From Paraburkholderia sediminicola (lineage in GTDB: Bacteria > Pseudomonadota > Gammaproteobacteria > Burkholderiales > Burkholderiaceae): a stretch of 64,000 nt of DNA. Below the pieces are notes generated by a model that was not told the origin of the DNA, did no database searches, and saw only the letters and a list, made by a program, of their open reading frames with translations. Location: the NCBI RefSeq assembly GCF_902859805.1, contig NZ_CADIKC010000009.1, forward strand, positions 62,001-126,000, written 5' to 3'. Made by a program: the position numbers and the translations under genes. Positions 52,482 to 63,679 of the stretch are shown here, in pieces (the stretch's first letter is position 1; every line of letters begins with the position of its first letter).

Positions 52482-53045
52482 ATGAAGAGAAAACTCATTC
52501 CGATGACACTGGCGGCTGTCTTGTCGGTGGGATTCGCGATGCATTCGCTGACGGCTTCAGCCACGCTCAAACCGGGCGATGTCGCGCCGCCGTTTACCGC
52601 GGATGCTTCGCTCGGCGGCAAGACCTATACGTATTCGCTGGCCGACGAGCTGAAGAAAGGGCCGGTAGTGCTGTATTTCTATCCGGCCGCCTTCACGAAG
52701 GGCTGCACGATCGAAGCCCACGAGTTTGCCGAAGCCGTCGACGAGTATAAGAAATATGGCGCGACGGTGATTGGCGTATCGCACGACAACATCGACACCT
52801 TGACGAAGTTTTCGGTAAGCGAATGCCGCAGCAAATTCCCGGTGGCGGCTGATGCCGATTCGAAGGTAATCGGCGCCTACGACGCTGGCATGCCGATGCA
52901 TAGCTCGATGGCCAATCGTGTGTCGTATGTGATTGCGCCGGACGGCAAGATCATTTACGAGTACACGAGCCTGTCGCCGGAGAAGCACGTCGAGAACACG
53001 CTGAAGGCGGTGAAGGACTGGGCGGCGGCGCATAAGCAGCCGTAA
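52482..53045 (+). CDS. exported peroxiredoxin, Bcp/PrxQ type
   Basis: Thiol peroxidase of 187 residues with an N-terminal signal peptide (KLIPMTLAAVLSVGFAMHS, cleavage near TASA|TL), hence periplasmic, unlike cytosolic Bcp. Peroxidatic Cys75 is in YPAAFTKGCTIEAHEF. The usual resolving Cys five residues later is His80; Cys115 (VSECRSKFP) might resolve instead. GSSY-like end EYTSLSPEKHVENTL. GAGGGG lies 7 nt before ATG. Stands alone. Confidence 0.93.
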   Translation: MKRKLIPMTLAAVLSVGFAMHSLTASATLKPGDVAPPFTADASLGGKTYTYSLADELKKGPVVLYFYPAAFTKGCTIEAHEFAEAVDEYKKYGATVIGVSHDNIDTLTKFSVSECRSKFPVAADADSKVIGAYDAGMPMHSSMANRVSYVIAPDGKIIYEYTSLSPEKHVENTLKAVKDWAAAHKQP

Positions 53046-53148
53046 CGGTTGGGCTTTACGCGGCGGCGCATTTTTCGCAATGGATTTTTGCCATGAGGAT
53101 CGGGCGTTGCTCGTGCTAGCCTGAGTTTTTTTGCCGGGTGAGCTTGCG

Positions 53149-53613
53149 ATGCCGATTCTCGTAGTGTTGATTGCGCTGATCGCGGTGGTGTATGGGGCCG
53201 TGCGGGCGTTTTATGCCTTGCAGGCGGCGTTTGGGTTGGTTGTTGCTGTTGGGGTTGCTGTTTTTGTTGGGTTGCTTTTGATCGCTGCGGTGGTTTATTG
53301 GTGGCGGCGGAGGAAGGAGGTCGCTCCTAATGTTCGCGATGGTGATTGGACTCATGAGCTTACTGGCACCTGGGGGGCGGTGCGGCTTGCTGCCGGTAAG
53401 CGGTTTTGTGAGGTTCGCCTTGGCGGCGAGATGGGGGCTTATATTTTTGCTGACCTGCTTGGGGCTGAGGTGCAACGCCATGATGGTCTATGGCAGGTCG
53501 CTTTGACGGTCAAGGACGCTAAGCATCAGGTTTGGGTTTTGCCCATGCTGGGCGAGCGGCAGGCTAAGCAGTGGCGGAGGATTTTTTTGCTTGCTGTTGG
53601 GCAGAGGCTTTAA
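53149..53613 (+). CDS. small membrane protein, unknown function
   Basis: A 154-residue protein with two hydrophobic segments, about residues 1-22 (PILVVLIALIAVVYGAVRAF) and 28-50 (FGLVVAVGVAVFVGLLLIAA). These are followed by a basic stretch (WWRRRKE) and a soluble beta-rich domain (residues 60-150) without a family I recognise. The start at 53149 has GGGTGAG upstream; a TTG 18 bp earlier is an alternative. Codon use is less GC-rich at third positions than neighbours. A palindromic element starts 10 bp after the stop. Confidence 0.75.
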   Translation: MPILVVLIALIAVVYGAVRAFYALQAAFGLVVAVGVAVFVGLLLIAAVVYWWRRRKEVAPNVRDGDWTHELTGTWGAVRLAAGKRFCEVRLGGEMGAYIFADLLGAEVQRHDGLWQVALTVKDAKHQVWVLPMLGERQAKQWRRIFLLAVGQRL

Positions 53614-53623
53614 GGGTCGTTTT

Positions 53624-54577
<954 letters not shown>

Positions 54578-54596
54578 AAAGCAAAAAGCAACCACA

Positions 54597-57500
54597 TCAA
54601 GAAGCGGCCACCCCAGCCCGCCGCCCCTTCCGCCCCTCCCACCGCACCCGAATCCGATCCATATAAAGATAAACCACGGGAGTGGTATACAGAGTCAGCA
54701 TCTGACTAACAATCAACCCACCCACAATAGCAATCCCCAGCGGAGCCCGAAGCTCCGCCCCTTCACCACTTCCAAAGGCCAGCGGCAAGGCCCCAAGAAG
54801 AGCAGCGCAAGTAGTCATCATGATCGGCCGAAACCGCAACATACAAGCCTGAAAAATCGCATCCTGCGACGACAACCCCTGCCGGGAGGCCTCAATAGCA
54901 AAGTCCACCATCATGATCGCGTTCTTCTTCACGATGCCGATCAGCAAGATCACCCCGATCAACGCAATGATGCTGAACTCCGTCTTGAACAGCAGCAAAG
55001 CCAGCAACGCCCCCACGCCCGCGGAGGGCAGGGTCGACAAAATCGTCAGCGGGTGGATATAGCTCTCGTACAACATCCCCAGCACGATATACACCGCCGC
55101 CAACGCGGCCAGAATCAGGATCGGCTGGTCGGACATCGATTGCTGGAACGCCTGGGCTGTCCCCTGGAAGCTGCCGTGGATCGTTCCCGGCATGCCGATC
55201 TGCGCCATCGTGTCGTAGATCGCCTGCGTCGCGGTCGATAAGGACACGCCCGGCGGCAGATTGAACGAAATCGTCGAGGCCACGAACTGGCTCTGGTGAT
55301 TCACCGACAACGGTGTATTCCCCGGCCCGAAGCTCGCGATTGCCGACAACGGCACCATCGTTTCCTTCGACGTCGACACGGCCGACCCCGACGAAGCACT
55401 CGACTTGCCGCTCGCCGCAATCGAATTGATCGCCTGGTTGCGCGCGGAGTCGGCAGCGATGCTCGCCACGCTCGACGCCGTCGTGCCTGCCGTGCCGCCA
55501 GTCGTCGCGCTCGTGCTCGCCGTAGTCGTTGCCTGCGCGGTCACCGTGCCGGCCGGCGCGTTGGTGGTCTGCGCGCCGCTCGCGCTGCCGCCCGAGGTGC
55601 TGACGTAAATCTGTTTCAGCATGTCCGGGCTCTGCCAGTACTTCGGCGCGACTTCCATCACGACGTGATACTGGTTCAGCGGGTTGTAAATCGTCGAGAC
55701 CTGGCGCTGGCCGAATGCGTCGTACAAGGTGTTGTCGATCTGCGCCGGCTTGATGCCGAGGCGCGCGGCAGTCGCGCGGTCGATCGTCACCATCGCCTCG
55801 AGGCCGCCTTGCTGCTGGTCGGAATTCACGTCGGCGAGTTCGGGGCGCGCCTGCAGCGCTTCGGTGAGCTTCGGTCCCCACAGATACAGGTCAGGCGTCG
55901 AATCGGCCAGCAGCGTGAACTGATACTGCGCGTTCGATTGCCGGCCGCCTACGCGAATGTCCTGCACTGCTTGCAGGAAAGTCCGAGCGCCGGCCACGTC
56001 GCCGAGCGGGGCGCGCAGTTGCTGGATCACCTGGTCGGCGGAGAGCTTGCGCTCGCTTTTCGGCTTCAGCGAAACGAACATGAACCCGGAGTTCGTTTGA
56101 CGGCCGCCGGTGAAACCCGCCACGCTGTCCACGGCGGGATTCTTGCCGACGATCGCCATCATCTCCGCGAACTTGCCCTTCATCGCCTGGAACGACGTGC
56201 TCTGGTCGGCCTGAATGCCGCCGATCAGACGGCCCGTGTCCTGCTGCGGAAAGAAGCCCTTCGGCACGATGATGTACAGCCAGATGTTCAGTCCGATGGT
56301 CGCGAGCAGAATCATCACGATCAGGCGCGGATGCCGCAGCGCCCAACCAAGCGTGCGCTCATAACCGCGATGCATCGACATGAAGCCGCGTTCGAGCCAG
56401 AGGCCGAAACGTCCTTCTTCCTCTTTCTCGTGTGGCTCGCGCAGGAGGCGCGAACACATCATCGGCGTCAAGGTGAGCGAGACGATCAGCGACACGCCGA
56501 TCGCAAGCGACAGCGTCAGCGCGAACTCGCGGAACAGCCGCCCGACAATGCCGCCCATCAGCAGAATCGGCAGGAACACGGCGACGAGCGAGATACTGAT
56601 CGACAGCACCGTAAAGCCGACTTCGCGCGCGCCGAGGAAGGCAGCCTTCATGCGTGGCACGCCATTCTCGATATGCCGTGAGATGTTCTCGAGCACCACG
56701 ATCGCATCGTCGACCACGAAGCCGGTCGCGATCGTCAACGCCATGAGCGAGAGGTTGTCGATCGAAAAGCCCAGCATATACATCGCGCCGAACGTGCCGA
56801 TGATCGAGATCGGCACGGCCACGCTCGGAATCAGCGTGGCGCGCCAGTTGCGCAGGAACAGGAACACCACCATCACCACCAGCGCCACCGCGATCATCAG
56901 CGTGCGCTCGGTGTCTTTGAGCGACGCGCGGATCGTCGTGGAGCGGTCGGCGGCCGGCGCGATGTCGACGTCGGCGGGCAGCGACGCGTGCAACTGCGGC
57001 AGCATGCCCATCACTCGGTCGATGGTGTCGATGATGTTCGCGCCAGGCTGGCGGTACAGGATCACCAGCACCGAGCGCTTGCCGTTGAAGAGGCCCAGGT
57101 TGCGCAGGTCTTCGACCGAGTCGACCACTTCCGCGACGTCGGACAGTTTCACCGCCGCGCCATTACGGTACGCGATGACCAGATCCTTATACTGCGACGC
57201 CTTGCTCGCCTGGTCGTTGGTATAGATCTGCACGCGGTTCGGGCCGAATTCGATCGAGCCTTTCGGGCTGTTCGCGTTGGCCGCGGCGAGCGCCGCGCGC
57301 ACGTCTTCGAGACCGATGCCGTAGTGGGAGAGGGCATTCGGTTCCAGTTCGACACGCACAGCCGGATTGGCCGAGCCGCTCACATCCACTTCGCCGACGC
57401 CATCCACCTGGGAGAGCGACTGTTGCAACACGGTGGCCGCCGAGTCGTACAACTGGCCGGCGGTCAGCGTTTTCGACGTGAGCGCGAGAATCAGGATCGG

Positions 57501-57911
57501 CGCGTCGGCCGGATTCACCTTGTGGTACGTCGGGTTGCTGCGCAAGCTCGCCGGCAGATCGGCGCGCGCGGCATTGATGGCCGCTTGCACGTCGCGCGCG
57601 GCGCCGTCGATGTCGCGGTTCAGGCCGAACTGCAGCGTAATGCGTGTCGAGCCGACCGAGCTCTGCGAGGTCATTTCGGTGACGTCGGCGATCGAGCCGA
57701 GATGCCGCTCGAGCGGACTCGCCACGCTGGTCGCAACCGTGTCCGGGCTCGCGCCCGGCAGCGTCGCCTGCACCGAAATGGTCGGGAAATCGACCTGTGG
57801 CAGCGGCGCGACCGGCAGCTTGGTGAACGCGAAAATACCGGACAGCGCGATGCCGATCGCCAGCAGCGTGGTGGCGACCGGGCGGGAGATAAACGGACGC
57901 GACAGGTTCAT
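54597..57911 (-). CDS. mdtC: RND efflux transporter, MdtC type, with low-complexity insertion
   Basis: Inner-membrane proton-driven exporter subunit of 1104 residues, twelve spans in two halves. Family marks: NLSRPFISRPVATTLLAIG, TGFVVDDAIVVLENI with the TM4 Asp pair, and GVILLIGIVKKNAIMMVDFA with the TM10 Lys. MdtC is usually about 1025 residues; the excess is an Ala/Ser/Thr/Gly-rich insertion at about residues 768-850 in the second periplasmic porter domain. Starts 3 bp after mdtB stop. No outer-membrane factor gene follows; a repeat element does. Confidence 0.94.
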   Translation of the reverse strand: MNLSRPFISRPVATTLLAIGIALSGIFAFTKLPVAPLPQVDFPTISVQATLPGASPDTVATSVASPLERHLGSIADVTEMTSQSSVGSTRITLQFGLNRDIDGAARDVQAAINAARADLPASLRSNPTYHKVNPADAPILILALTSKTLTAGQLYDSAATVLQQSLSQVDGVGEVDVSGSANPAVRVELEPNALSHYGIGLEDVRAALAAANANSPKGSIEFGPNRVQIYTNDQASKASQYKDLVIAYRNGAAVKLSDVAEVVDSVEDLRNLGLFNGKRSVLVILYRQPGANIIDTIDRVMGMLPQLHASLPADVDIAPAADRSTTIRASLKDTERTLMIAVALVVMVVFLFLRNWRATLIPSVAVPISIIGTFGAMYMLGFSIDNLSLMALTIATGFVVDDAIVVLENISRHIENGVPRMKAAFLGAREVGFTVLSISISLVAVFLPILLMGGIVGRLFREFALTLSLAIGVSLIVSLTLTPMMCSRLLREPHEKEEEGRFGLWLERGFMSMHRGYERTLGWALRHPRLIVMILLATIGLNIWLYIIVPKGFFPQQDTGRLIGGIQADQSTSFQAMKGKFAEMMAIVGKNPAVDSVAGFTGGRQTNSGFMFVSLKPKSERKLSADQVIQQLRAPLGDVAGARTFLQAVQDIRVGGRQSNAQYQFTLLADSTPDLYLWGPKLTEALQARPELADVNSDQQQGGLEAMVTIDRATAARLGIKPAQIDNTLYDAFGQRQVSTIYNPLNQYHVVMEVAPKYWQSPDMLKQIYVSTSGGSASGAQTTNAPAGTVTAQATTTASTSATTGGTAGTTASSVASIAADSARNQAINSIAASGKSSASSGSAVSTSKETMVPLSAIASFGPGNTPLSVNHQSQFVASTISFNLPPGVSLSTATQAIYDTMAQIGMPGTIHGSFQGTAQAFQQSMSDQPILILAALAAVYIVLGMLYESYIHPLTILSTLPSAGVGALLALLLFKTEFSIIALIGVILLIGIVKKNAIMMVDFAIEASRQGLSSQDAIFQACMLRFRPIMMTTCAALLGALPLAFGSGEGAELRAPLGIAIVGGLIVSQMLTLYTTPVVYLYMDRIRVRWEGRKGRRAGVAAS

Positions 57912-57914
57912 CGC

Positions 57915-60900
57915 TTAAGTCCCTGCATCGGTGGCGGGCGGTACAGGCTTGCCGCGATTGAAGCGCTCACGCGCACGGCGGGCGAGTGAGTCGAAGCCGA
58001 GATAGATCACTGGCGTGGTGAACAGCGTGAGCAACTGGCTGACGATCAAACCGCCGGCAATCGCGATACCGAGCGGGCGGCGCAATTCCGAACCGGCGCC
58101 GGTGCCGAGCATCAGCGGCAGGGCGCCGAGGAGGGCGGCGAGCGTCGTCATCAGGATCGGGCGGAAGCGCAGCAGACACGCCTGATAGATGGCCTCGCGC
58201 GGCGGCTTGCCTTCCTCGCGCTCGGCGTAGAGCGCGAAGTCGATCATCATGATGGCGTTCTTCTTCACGATACCGATCAGCAGCACGATACCGATGATGC
58301 CGATGATGTCGAGATCGTGCCCGGTGATCAGCAGGGCGAGCAGCGCGCCGACGCCGGCCGACGGCAGCGTCGACAGAATCGTGATCGGGTGGATGAAGCT
58401 CTCGTACAACACGCCGAGCACGATATACATCGTGACGATTGCCGCCAGAATCAGGAACAGTTCGTTCGACAGCGACGCCTGGAACGCCAGCGCCGCGCCC
58501 TGGAAGCGCGTCTGGAACGACGCCGGCAGCCCGATATCCTTCTCCGCCTGATCGATCGCTTTGACTGCCGCGCCGAGCGACGAGCCGGGCGCGAGGTTGA
58601 ACGAAACGGTGGTGGCCGGGAACTGGCTCAAGTGCGTGACGAGCAGCGGCGCGGGTTTCTCGATGAACTTCGCGATCGACGACAGCGGCACCTGGCCGCC
58701 CGACGAGGTGGAAGAGGGCAGGTAGATCGATTTCAGCGACTCGGTGTAGTGCTGCATCTGCGGCTGCGCTTCCAGAATCACGCGGTACTGGTTCGATTGC
58801 GTGAAGATGGTCGAGATGATGCGCTGGCCGAACGCGTCATACAGCGCGCTATCTACAGTAGCCGGCGTGATGCCGTAACGCGACGCCGTGGCGCGGTCGA
58901 TTTCGATGTAGACCGACTGGCCGTTGTCCTGCAGGTCGGTGGCTACGTCCGCGAGTTCCGGCGATTGCTTGAGCCGCTCCACCAGCTTCGGCACCCATGT
59001 GGTGAATTCGCTGATGTTCGGGTCGGTCAGCATGAACTGATACTGCGTCGGGCTGACGGTGGAATCGATCGTCAGATCCTGCACTGGCTGCATGTACAGC
59101 GAGGCGCCCGGAATATGCGCAACGTCCTGCTGCAACTGGCGGATCACGTCGCTCGCGGTGTGGCTGCGGTCGTCGCGCGGTTTCAGGTTGATCAGCATGC
59201 GGCCGCTGTTCAACGTGATGTTGCTGCCGTCCACGCCGATGAACGAGGTGAGGCTTTCCACGTCCGGGTTCTTCAGGATCTGCGCGGCGAGTTCCTGCTG
59301 ACGCTCAGCCATCGACGCATACGACACCGACTGCGGCGCCTGCGTGATCGCCTGGATCACGCCGGTGTCCTGCACGGGGAAGAAGCCTTTCGGAATGAAC
59401 ACGTATAGCACGCCGGTCAGCACCAGCGTGAGCACCGCGACGAACAGCGTGGCGCGTTGCCGGTTCAACACCCAGGTAAGCGCGACCGCATAGCGGGCGA
59501 TCACCCAGTCGATGAACTGGTGGGCCTTCGCTTCGAAACGATGGCTTTCATGCGGCGGCGTGTGGCGCAGGAGTTTGGCGCACATCATCGGCACGAGCGT
59601 GAGCGAGACGACCGCCGAAATCACGATCGTCACGGCCAGCGTGATCGCGAATTCGTGGAACAGGCGTCCCACCACATCGCCCATGAAGAGCAGCGGAATC
59701 AGCACGGCGATCAGCGAAACCGTCAGCGAAATAATCGTGAAGCCGATCTGTTTCGAGCCTTTTAGCGCGGCTTCCAGCGGCGACTCGCCTTCTTCGACAT
59801 AGCGCGCGATGTTCTCGATCATCACGATTGCATCGTCCACCACGAAGCCGGTCGCGATGGTCAACGCCATCAGCGACAGGTTATCCAGCGAGAATCCGCA
59901 CAGATACATCACCGCGAGCGTGCCGATCAGCGAAAGCGGCACCGACAGGCTCGGAATGATGGTTGCGTAGACGTTGGCGAGGAACAGGTACATCACCAGC
60001 ACCACCAGCACGACCGACATCAGCAATTCGAACTGCACGTCGCGCACGGAAGCACGGATCGTGGTGGTGCGGTCGGTGACGATCTCCACGTCGAGCGCGG
60101 CGGGCAGCGACTGTTGCAACTGCGGCAGCAGAGCCTTGATGCTGTCGACCACCTGGATCACGTTCGCGCCCGGCTGGCGCTGCACGTTCAGGATGATCGC
60201 CGGCGTGTTGTTGACCCATGCGCCGAGCTTGGTGTTCTCCGCGCCCTGCACGATGTTGGCGACGTCCGTCAGCATGACCGGACGGCCGCCTTTGTATGCG
60301 ACCACGGCGCTCTTGTACGCGTCGGCGTCGGTCAGCTGATCGTTCGCGTTGATCGTGTAGTTGCGCGTCGGGCCGTCGAAGTTACCCTTCGGCGTGTTGA
60401 CGTTCAGGTTCGAAATCGTGGTGCGCAAGTCGTCCAGATTCAGACCGTATGCGGCGAGCGCGCGCGGGTTCGCCTGAATCCGCACGGCCGGGCGTTGGCC
60501 GCCGGACAGGCTCACCAGACCCACACCCGCAACCTGCGAGATCTTCTGCGCGAGACGCGTGTCGGCCAGATCCTGCACCTGCGTGAGCGGCATCGTCTTC
60601 GAGGTGATCGCGAGCGTGATGATCGGCGCGTCGGCGGGGTTGACCTTCGCGTAGATCGGCGGCGCGGGCAGGTCGGACGGCAGCAGGTTGCCCGCGGCGT
60701 TGATCGCCGCCTGGACTTCCTGCTCGGCGATGTCGAGCGGCAGATCGAGGCTGAACTGCAGCGTGATGATCGAGGAGCCGGCCGAGCTTTGCGACGACAT
60801 CTGATTCAACGACGGCATCTGCCCGAACTGGCGTTCGAGCGGCGCGGTGACCGACGAGGTCATCACGTCCGGGCTCGCGCCCGGATAGAAGGTCTGCACC

Positions 60901-61037
60901 TGGATCGTCGGATAGTCGACCTCGGGCAGCGCGGAGAGCGGCAGAAAGCGCAGCGCGACGAGGCCGACCAGCATGATCGCCGCCATCAGCAGCGCGGTGC
61001 CGACGGGGCGCAGAATAAAGGCGCGGGATGGATTCAT
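57915..61037 (-). CDS. mdtB: RND efflux transporter, MdtB type
   Basis: Partner of MdtC, 1040 residues, the usual length. Begins MNPSRAFILRPVGTALLMAA; TGFVVDDAIVMIENIARYVE carries the TM4 Asp pair, and GIVLLIGIVKKNAIMMIDFAL the TM10 Lys. MdtB and MdtC form a mixed trimer that exports bile salts, novobiocin and similar compounds in E. coli; the substrate here is unknown. It follows mdtA by 18 bp. Confidence 0.95.
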   Translation of the reverse strand: MNPSRAFILRPVGTALLMAAIMLVGLVALRFLPLSALPEVDYPTIQVQTFYPGASPDVMTSSVTAPLERQFGQMPSLNQMSSQSSAGSSIITLQFSLDLPLDIAEQEVQAAINAAGNLLPSDLPAPPIYAKVNPADAPIITLAITSKTMPLTQVQDLADTRLAQKISQVAGVGLVSLSGGQRPAVRIQANPRALAAYGLNLDDLRTTISNLNVNTPKGNFDGPTRNYTINANDQLTDADAYKSAVVAYKGGRPVMLTDVANIVQGAENTKLGAWVNNTPAIILNVQRQPGANVIQVVDSIKALLPQLQQSLPAALDVEIVTDRTTTIRASVRDVQFELLMSVVLVVLVMYLFLANVYATIIPSLSVPLSLIGTLAVMYLCGFSLDNLSLMALTIATGFVVDDAIVMIENIARYVEEGESPLEAALKGSKQIGFTIISLTVSLIAVLIPLLFMGDVVGRLFHEFAITLAVTIVISAVVSLTLVPMMCAKLLRHTPPHESHRFEAKAHQFIDWVIARYAVALTWVLNRQRATLFVAVLTLVLTGVLYVFIPKGFFPVQDTGVIQAITQAPQSVSYASMAERQQELAAQILKNPDVESLTSFIGVDGSNITLNSGRMLINLKPRDDRSHTASDVIRQLQQDVAHIPGASLYMQPVQDLTIDSTVSPTQYQFMLTDPNISEFTTWVPKLVERLKQSPELADVATDLQDNGQSVYIEIDRATASRYGITPATVDSALYDAFGQRIISTIFTQSNQYRVILEAQPQMQHYTESLKSIYLPSSTSSGGQVPLSSIAKFIEKPAPLLVTHLSQFPATTVSFNLAPGSSLGAAVKAIDQAEKDIGLPASFQTRFQGAALAFQASLSNELFLILAAIVTMYIVLGVLYESFIHPITILSTLPSAGVGALLALLITGHDLDIIGIIGIVLLIGIVKKNAIMMIDFALYAEREEGKPPREAIYQACLLRFRPILMTTLAALLGALPLMLGTGAGSELRRPLGIAIAGGLIVSQLLTLFTTPVIYLGFDSLARRARERFNRGKPVPPATDAGT

Positions 61038-61055
61038 GCGATAGTTGCCGTGCCT

Positions 61056-62474
61056 TTATTGCGAAGCTTGCGCCGCGTGTTTGCCGTGATGTGCGTGTGC
61101 ACCCGATGCGCCGGAGGCAGCCGCCGCGCCGCTCGCGCCTCGTGCGCCCGAGGCTCCGCGCGGCCTGTCGGCCGGAATCGTGATTTTGGCGCCTTCCTTC
61201 AGCCGGTCCGAACCGTCGATCACGACGCGCTCGCCGACCTGCAGGCCGGATTTGATGCTGGTGCGTTCGCCGTCCACTGGACCGATCTTGACCGGACGCA
61301 CCGTCACCGTGTTGTCCGGCTTCACGACATACACGAACTGACCCATCGAGCCGTTCAGCACGGCCGGCGTGGGCACAATCACGGCATCCTTGATCGTGTC
61401 CACGAGCAGGCGCGTATTCACGAACTGATTCGGGAACAGCACGTTCTTCTCGTTCTGGAAGACCGCGCGCAGTTTGACCGTGCCGGTCGTGGTGTCGATC
61501 TGGTTATCCAGGGTTTCGAGCGAGCCGCCTTCGAGCGAGGTGGTGTTGCTGCGGTCGTACGCGGTGACCGAGAGCTTCGCGCCCGTTTGGGTCTGCTGGA
61601 GGATCTGCTGCAGGTTGTCTTCAGAGGTCGTGAAGATCACGCTGATCGGCTGCAACTGCGTAATCACGACGATGCCGTTGGTCAGGCTCGGCGTCACGTA
61701 GTTGCCCGGGTCGACCTGGCGCAAACCGACGCGCCCTGACACCGGTGCCGTGATGCGCGCATAGACGAGGTCGAGCTTGAAGGTATCGATGTTCGCCTGA
61801 TCGGACTTCACCGTGCCTTCATACTGCCGCACGAGCGAAGCCTGCGTATCGACCTGCTGGCTGGCGATCGAGTCTTGCGAGAGCAGTGTCTGATAACGCT
61901 TCAGGTCGAGGCGGGCGGTTTGCAGCAACGCCTGGTCGCGCGCGAGTGTGCCTTGCGCGTTCTCCAGCGAGATCTGATAGGGGCGTGGGTCGATCTGGGC
62001 GAGCACGTCGCCCTTCTTGACCATTTGACCTTCCTTGAAATACACGTCCTGCAGCACGCCGCTCAATTGCGGCAGCACGGTGACGTTGGCGAGCGGCGTG
62101 ACCGTGCCGAGCGCGGTCAGCACGACCGGCATCTCACCTTGTGTGGCGCTCGCCACGTGAACAGGCTGCGGCATGTTGGCGAGGCCACCCGCGCCGCCAC
62201 GGCCCGCGCGGCCACCGCTCGCGCCGCTTGCACCGGCAGCTCCGCTCGCGCCGCCGCCGGGCCCGCCCCACGGATGCCAGCGCCACAACACGATCCCGAG
62301 GACGACCAGCGCCGCAACGATCAGCGCGATGTTGCGTCCGCGATGGCTTTTTGCTGAGACCGGTAAGTTGCCCGGACCGCCGATGGGCTTCCCGGTGCTG
62401 GACGGTTGCGAACCGGGTTGAGAAGCCGGGGCGGCAGGGCGTGAAGTTTCCGAATGCTTTTGTTGTTCGTCCAT
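61056..62474 (-). CDS. mdtA: RND efflux membrane fusion protein, MdtA type
   Basis: Periplasmic adaptor of 472 residues, first gene of the mdtABC operon. One N-terminal span (IALIVAALVVLGIVLWRW, about residues 49-66). A Gly/Ala/Ser-rich linker follows, then MPQPVHVASATQGEMPVVL, the lipoyl half LSGVLQDVYFKEGQMVKKGD, a coiled-coil hairpin and the RITAPVSGRVGLRQVDPGN half. The C-terminus is again a Gly/Ala/Ser/His-rich tail. Both low-complexity ends are longer than in E. coli MdtA (415). Ribosome site weak. Confidence 0.94.
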   Translation of the reverse strand: MDEQQKHSETSRPAAPASQPGSQPSSTGKPIGGPGNLPVSAKSHRGRNIALIVAALVVLGIVLWRWHPWGGPGGGASGAAGASGASGGRAGRGGAGGLANMPQPVHVASATQGEMPVVLTALGTVTPLANVTVLPQLSGVLQDVYFKEGQMVKKGDVLAQIDPRPYQISLENAQGTLARDQALLQTARLDLKRYQTLLSQDSIASQQVDTQASLVRQYEGTVKSDQANIDTFKLDLVYARITAPVSGRVGLRQVDPGNYVTPSLTNGIVVITQLQPISVIFTTSEDNLQQILQQTQTGAKLSVTAYDRSNTTSLEGGSLETLDNQIDTTTGTVKLRAVFQNEKNVLFPNQFVNTRLLVDTIKDAVIVPTPAVLNGSMGQFVYVVKPDNTVTVRPVKIGPVDGERTSIKSGLQVGERVVIDGSDRLKEGAKITIPADRPRGASGARGASGAAAASGASGAHAHHGKHAAQASQ

Positions 62475-62842
62475 CGGTTCGGTCTGGTGGCTGGCTTTGG
62501 TGTGAGCCGCTCGTGCGCTTGTACCGCTTCAGGAGTTCAGCGGACCGGCACGCAGGCGGCATGACAGGCGGTTTCGACAGCGGACGCGCCGCAAATGTTC
62601 AGCGCGATGCTACCCGAGGCGCGGGACAAAGATGTTAACGCATTGCGCCATCATGACAGGTCGGCGGGACGTTATCGAAGGGCAATAGCGGCAAGCCGGG
62701 CAAGCGCCCGCGACGGGAATGCGTGATCCTACGTCGCGGGCTCTGTAACAGTCCACCCGCGTATTTTTCTTTTGATTACGAAGGTTACAGTACGAGCGGA
62801 GGGCGGCAACACAATGTAATGGCCGGCGAGCGCCCGCGCGTT
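62475..62842. promoter_or_regulatory. gap upstream of mdtA
   Basis: A 368-bp gap, presumably holding the mdtABC promoter and the end of the iclR transcript. An inverted repeat CCCGCGAC (62707-62714) / GTCGCGGG (62733-62740) with an 18-nt loop lies in it. No gene seen and no clear promoter recognised. Confidence 0.35.
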
Positions 62843-63679
62843 TCAGTTGTCGAGGCGGCGCCCGGGTGTGCCGCCGATCTCGAGAACGATCTTGCTGATG
62901 CATTCGAGCAAGGCCGGCGCCGCGCGCGAGATCAGCCAATCGCGCGGACATTGATCCGCGGAGCCGCCGCAATTGACTGCATAGCGCTCGCCCGAGGGGC
63001 CGATAAATCCCGATGCGATGGCGTTCAGACCGTCGTACCATTCGCCCGTGGCGATCGCGAAGCCTTGCTCCGCGGTTTCCCGTAGCGCGCTTGTCAGGCG
63101 GTTGCTGACGTGGCCCCAGTCGTCACCTTCGGCGGCCTGCAGGCCGATCAGCAATTTTTCCCGCTCCGGTTCGGCAAGCGCCGACAGATAGGCGCGGCCG
63201 ACTGCCGTGCGACTGAGGTTCATGCGCGAGCCGATTTCGAGGCGAGATACGAGCACCGCCGAGCGCGGCCGGATCGCGTCGATCACTACCATGTCGAGGC
63301 GGTCGCGTACGGCCAGATGCACGGATAATGCGGTGCGTTCGGCGAGTTCGATGAGGAAGGGACGCGCCCGGGCCCGGATGTCGAAGTTGCGCAAAAAGCC
63401 GTTGCTCAACTCCAGCACCGACGAAGTCAGCACGAATCGCTCGCTGTCGGGCAAGCGGAACAGGAAGCCCGTGCCGACGAGCGTAGCGGTAATGCGCGAG
63501 ACGGTGGGCTTCGGGATGCCGGTCAGCTCGGTCAACTCGCGGTTGCTGAGCGGCGCATCGGCGGCGGCGATCGAGCGCAGCACGGTCAAACCGCGCGCCA
63601 GCGCGGTGACTTCATCGCCCGAGCCGTCTTTCTCTTTGGCTGAGCCTGCGGCAGTTCGGGAGGACGTGGGTCGAGTCAT
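62843..63679 (-). CDS. IclR-family transcriptional regulator
   Basis: A 278-residue regulator with an N-terminal winged helix-turn-helix (about residues 25-90: LSNRELTELTGIPKPTVSRI) and a C-terminal IclR effector domain (about 105-265: VHLAVRDRLDMVVIDAI, SRTAVGRAYLSALAEPE). Such proteins often control aromatic or acid catabolism genes next to them. Here the likely target is a divergent gene beyond the right edge, or possibly mdtABC downstream. The start ATG is at 63677-63679; no strong ribosome site. Confidence 0.92.
   Translation of the reverse strand: MTRPTSSRTAAGSAKEKDGSGDEVTALARGLTVLRSIAAADAPLSNRELTELTGIPKPTVSRITATLVGTGFLFRLPDSERFVLTSSVLELSNGFLRNFDIRARARPFLIELAERTALSVHLAVRDRLDMVVIDAIRPRSAVLVSRLEIGSRMNLSRTAVGRAYLSALAEPEREKLLIGLQAAEGDDWGHVSNRLTSALRETAEQGFAIATGEWYDGLNAIASGFIGPSGERYAVNCGGSADQCPRDWLISRAAPALLECISKIVLEIGGTPGRRLDN

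Noticed and set aside
60114..61739. 541-codon plus-strand frame over mdtB/mdtA
   Set aside because: Antisense shadow spanning two well-identified genes.
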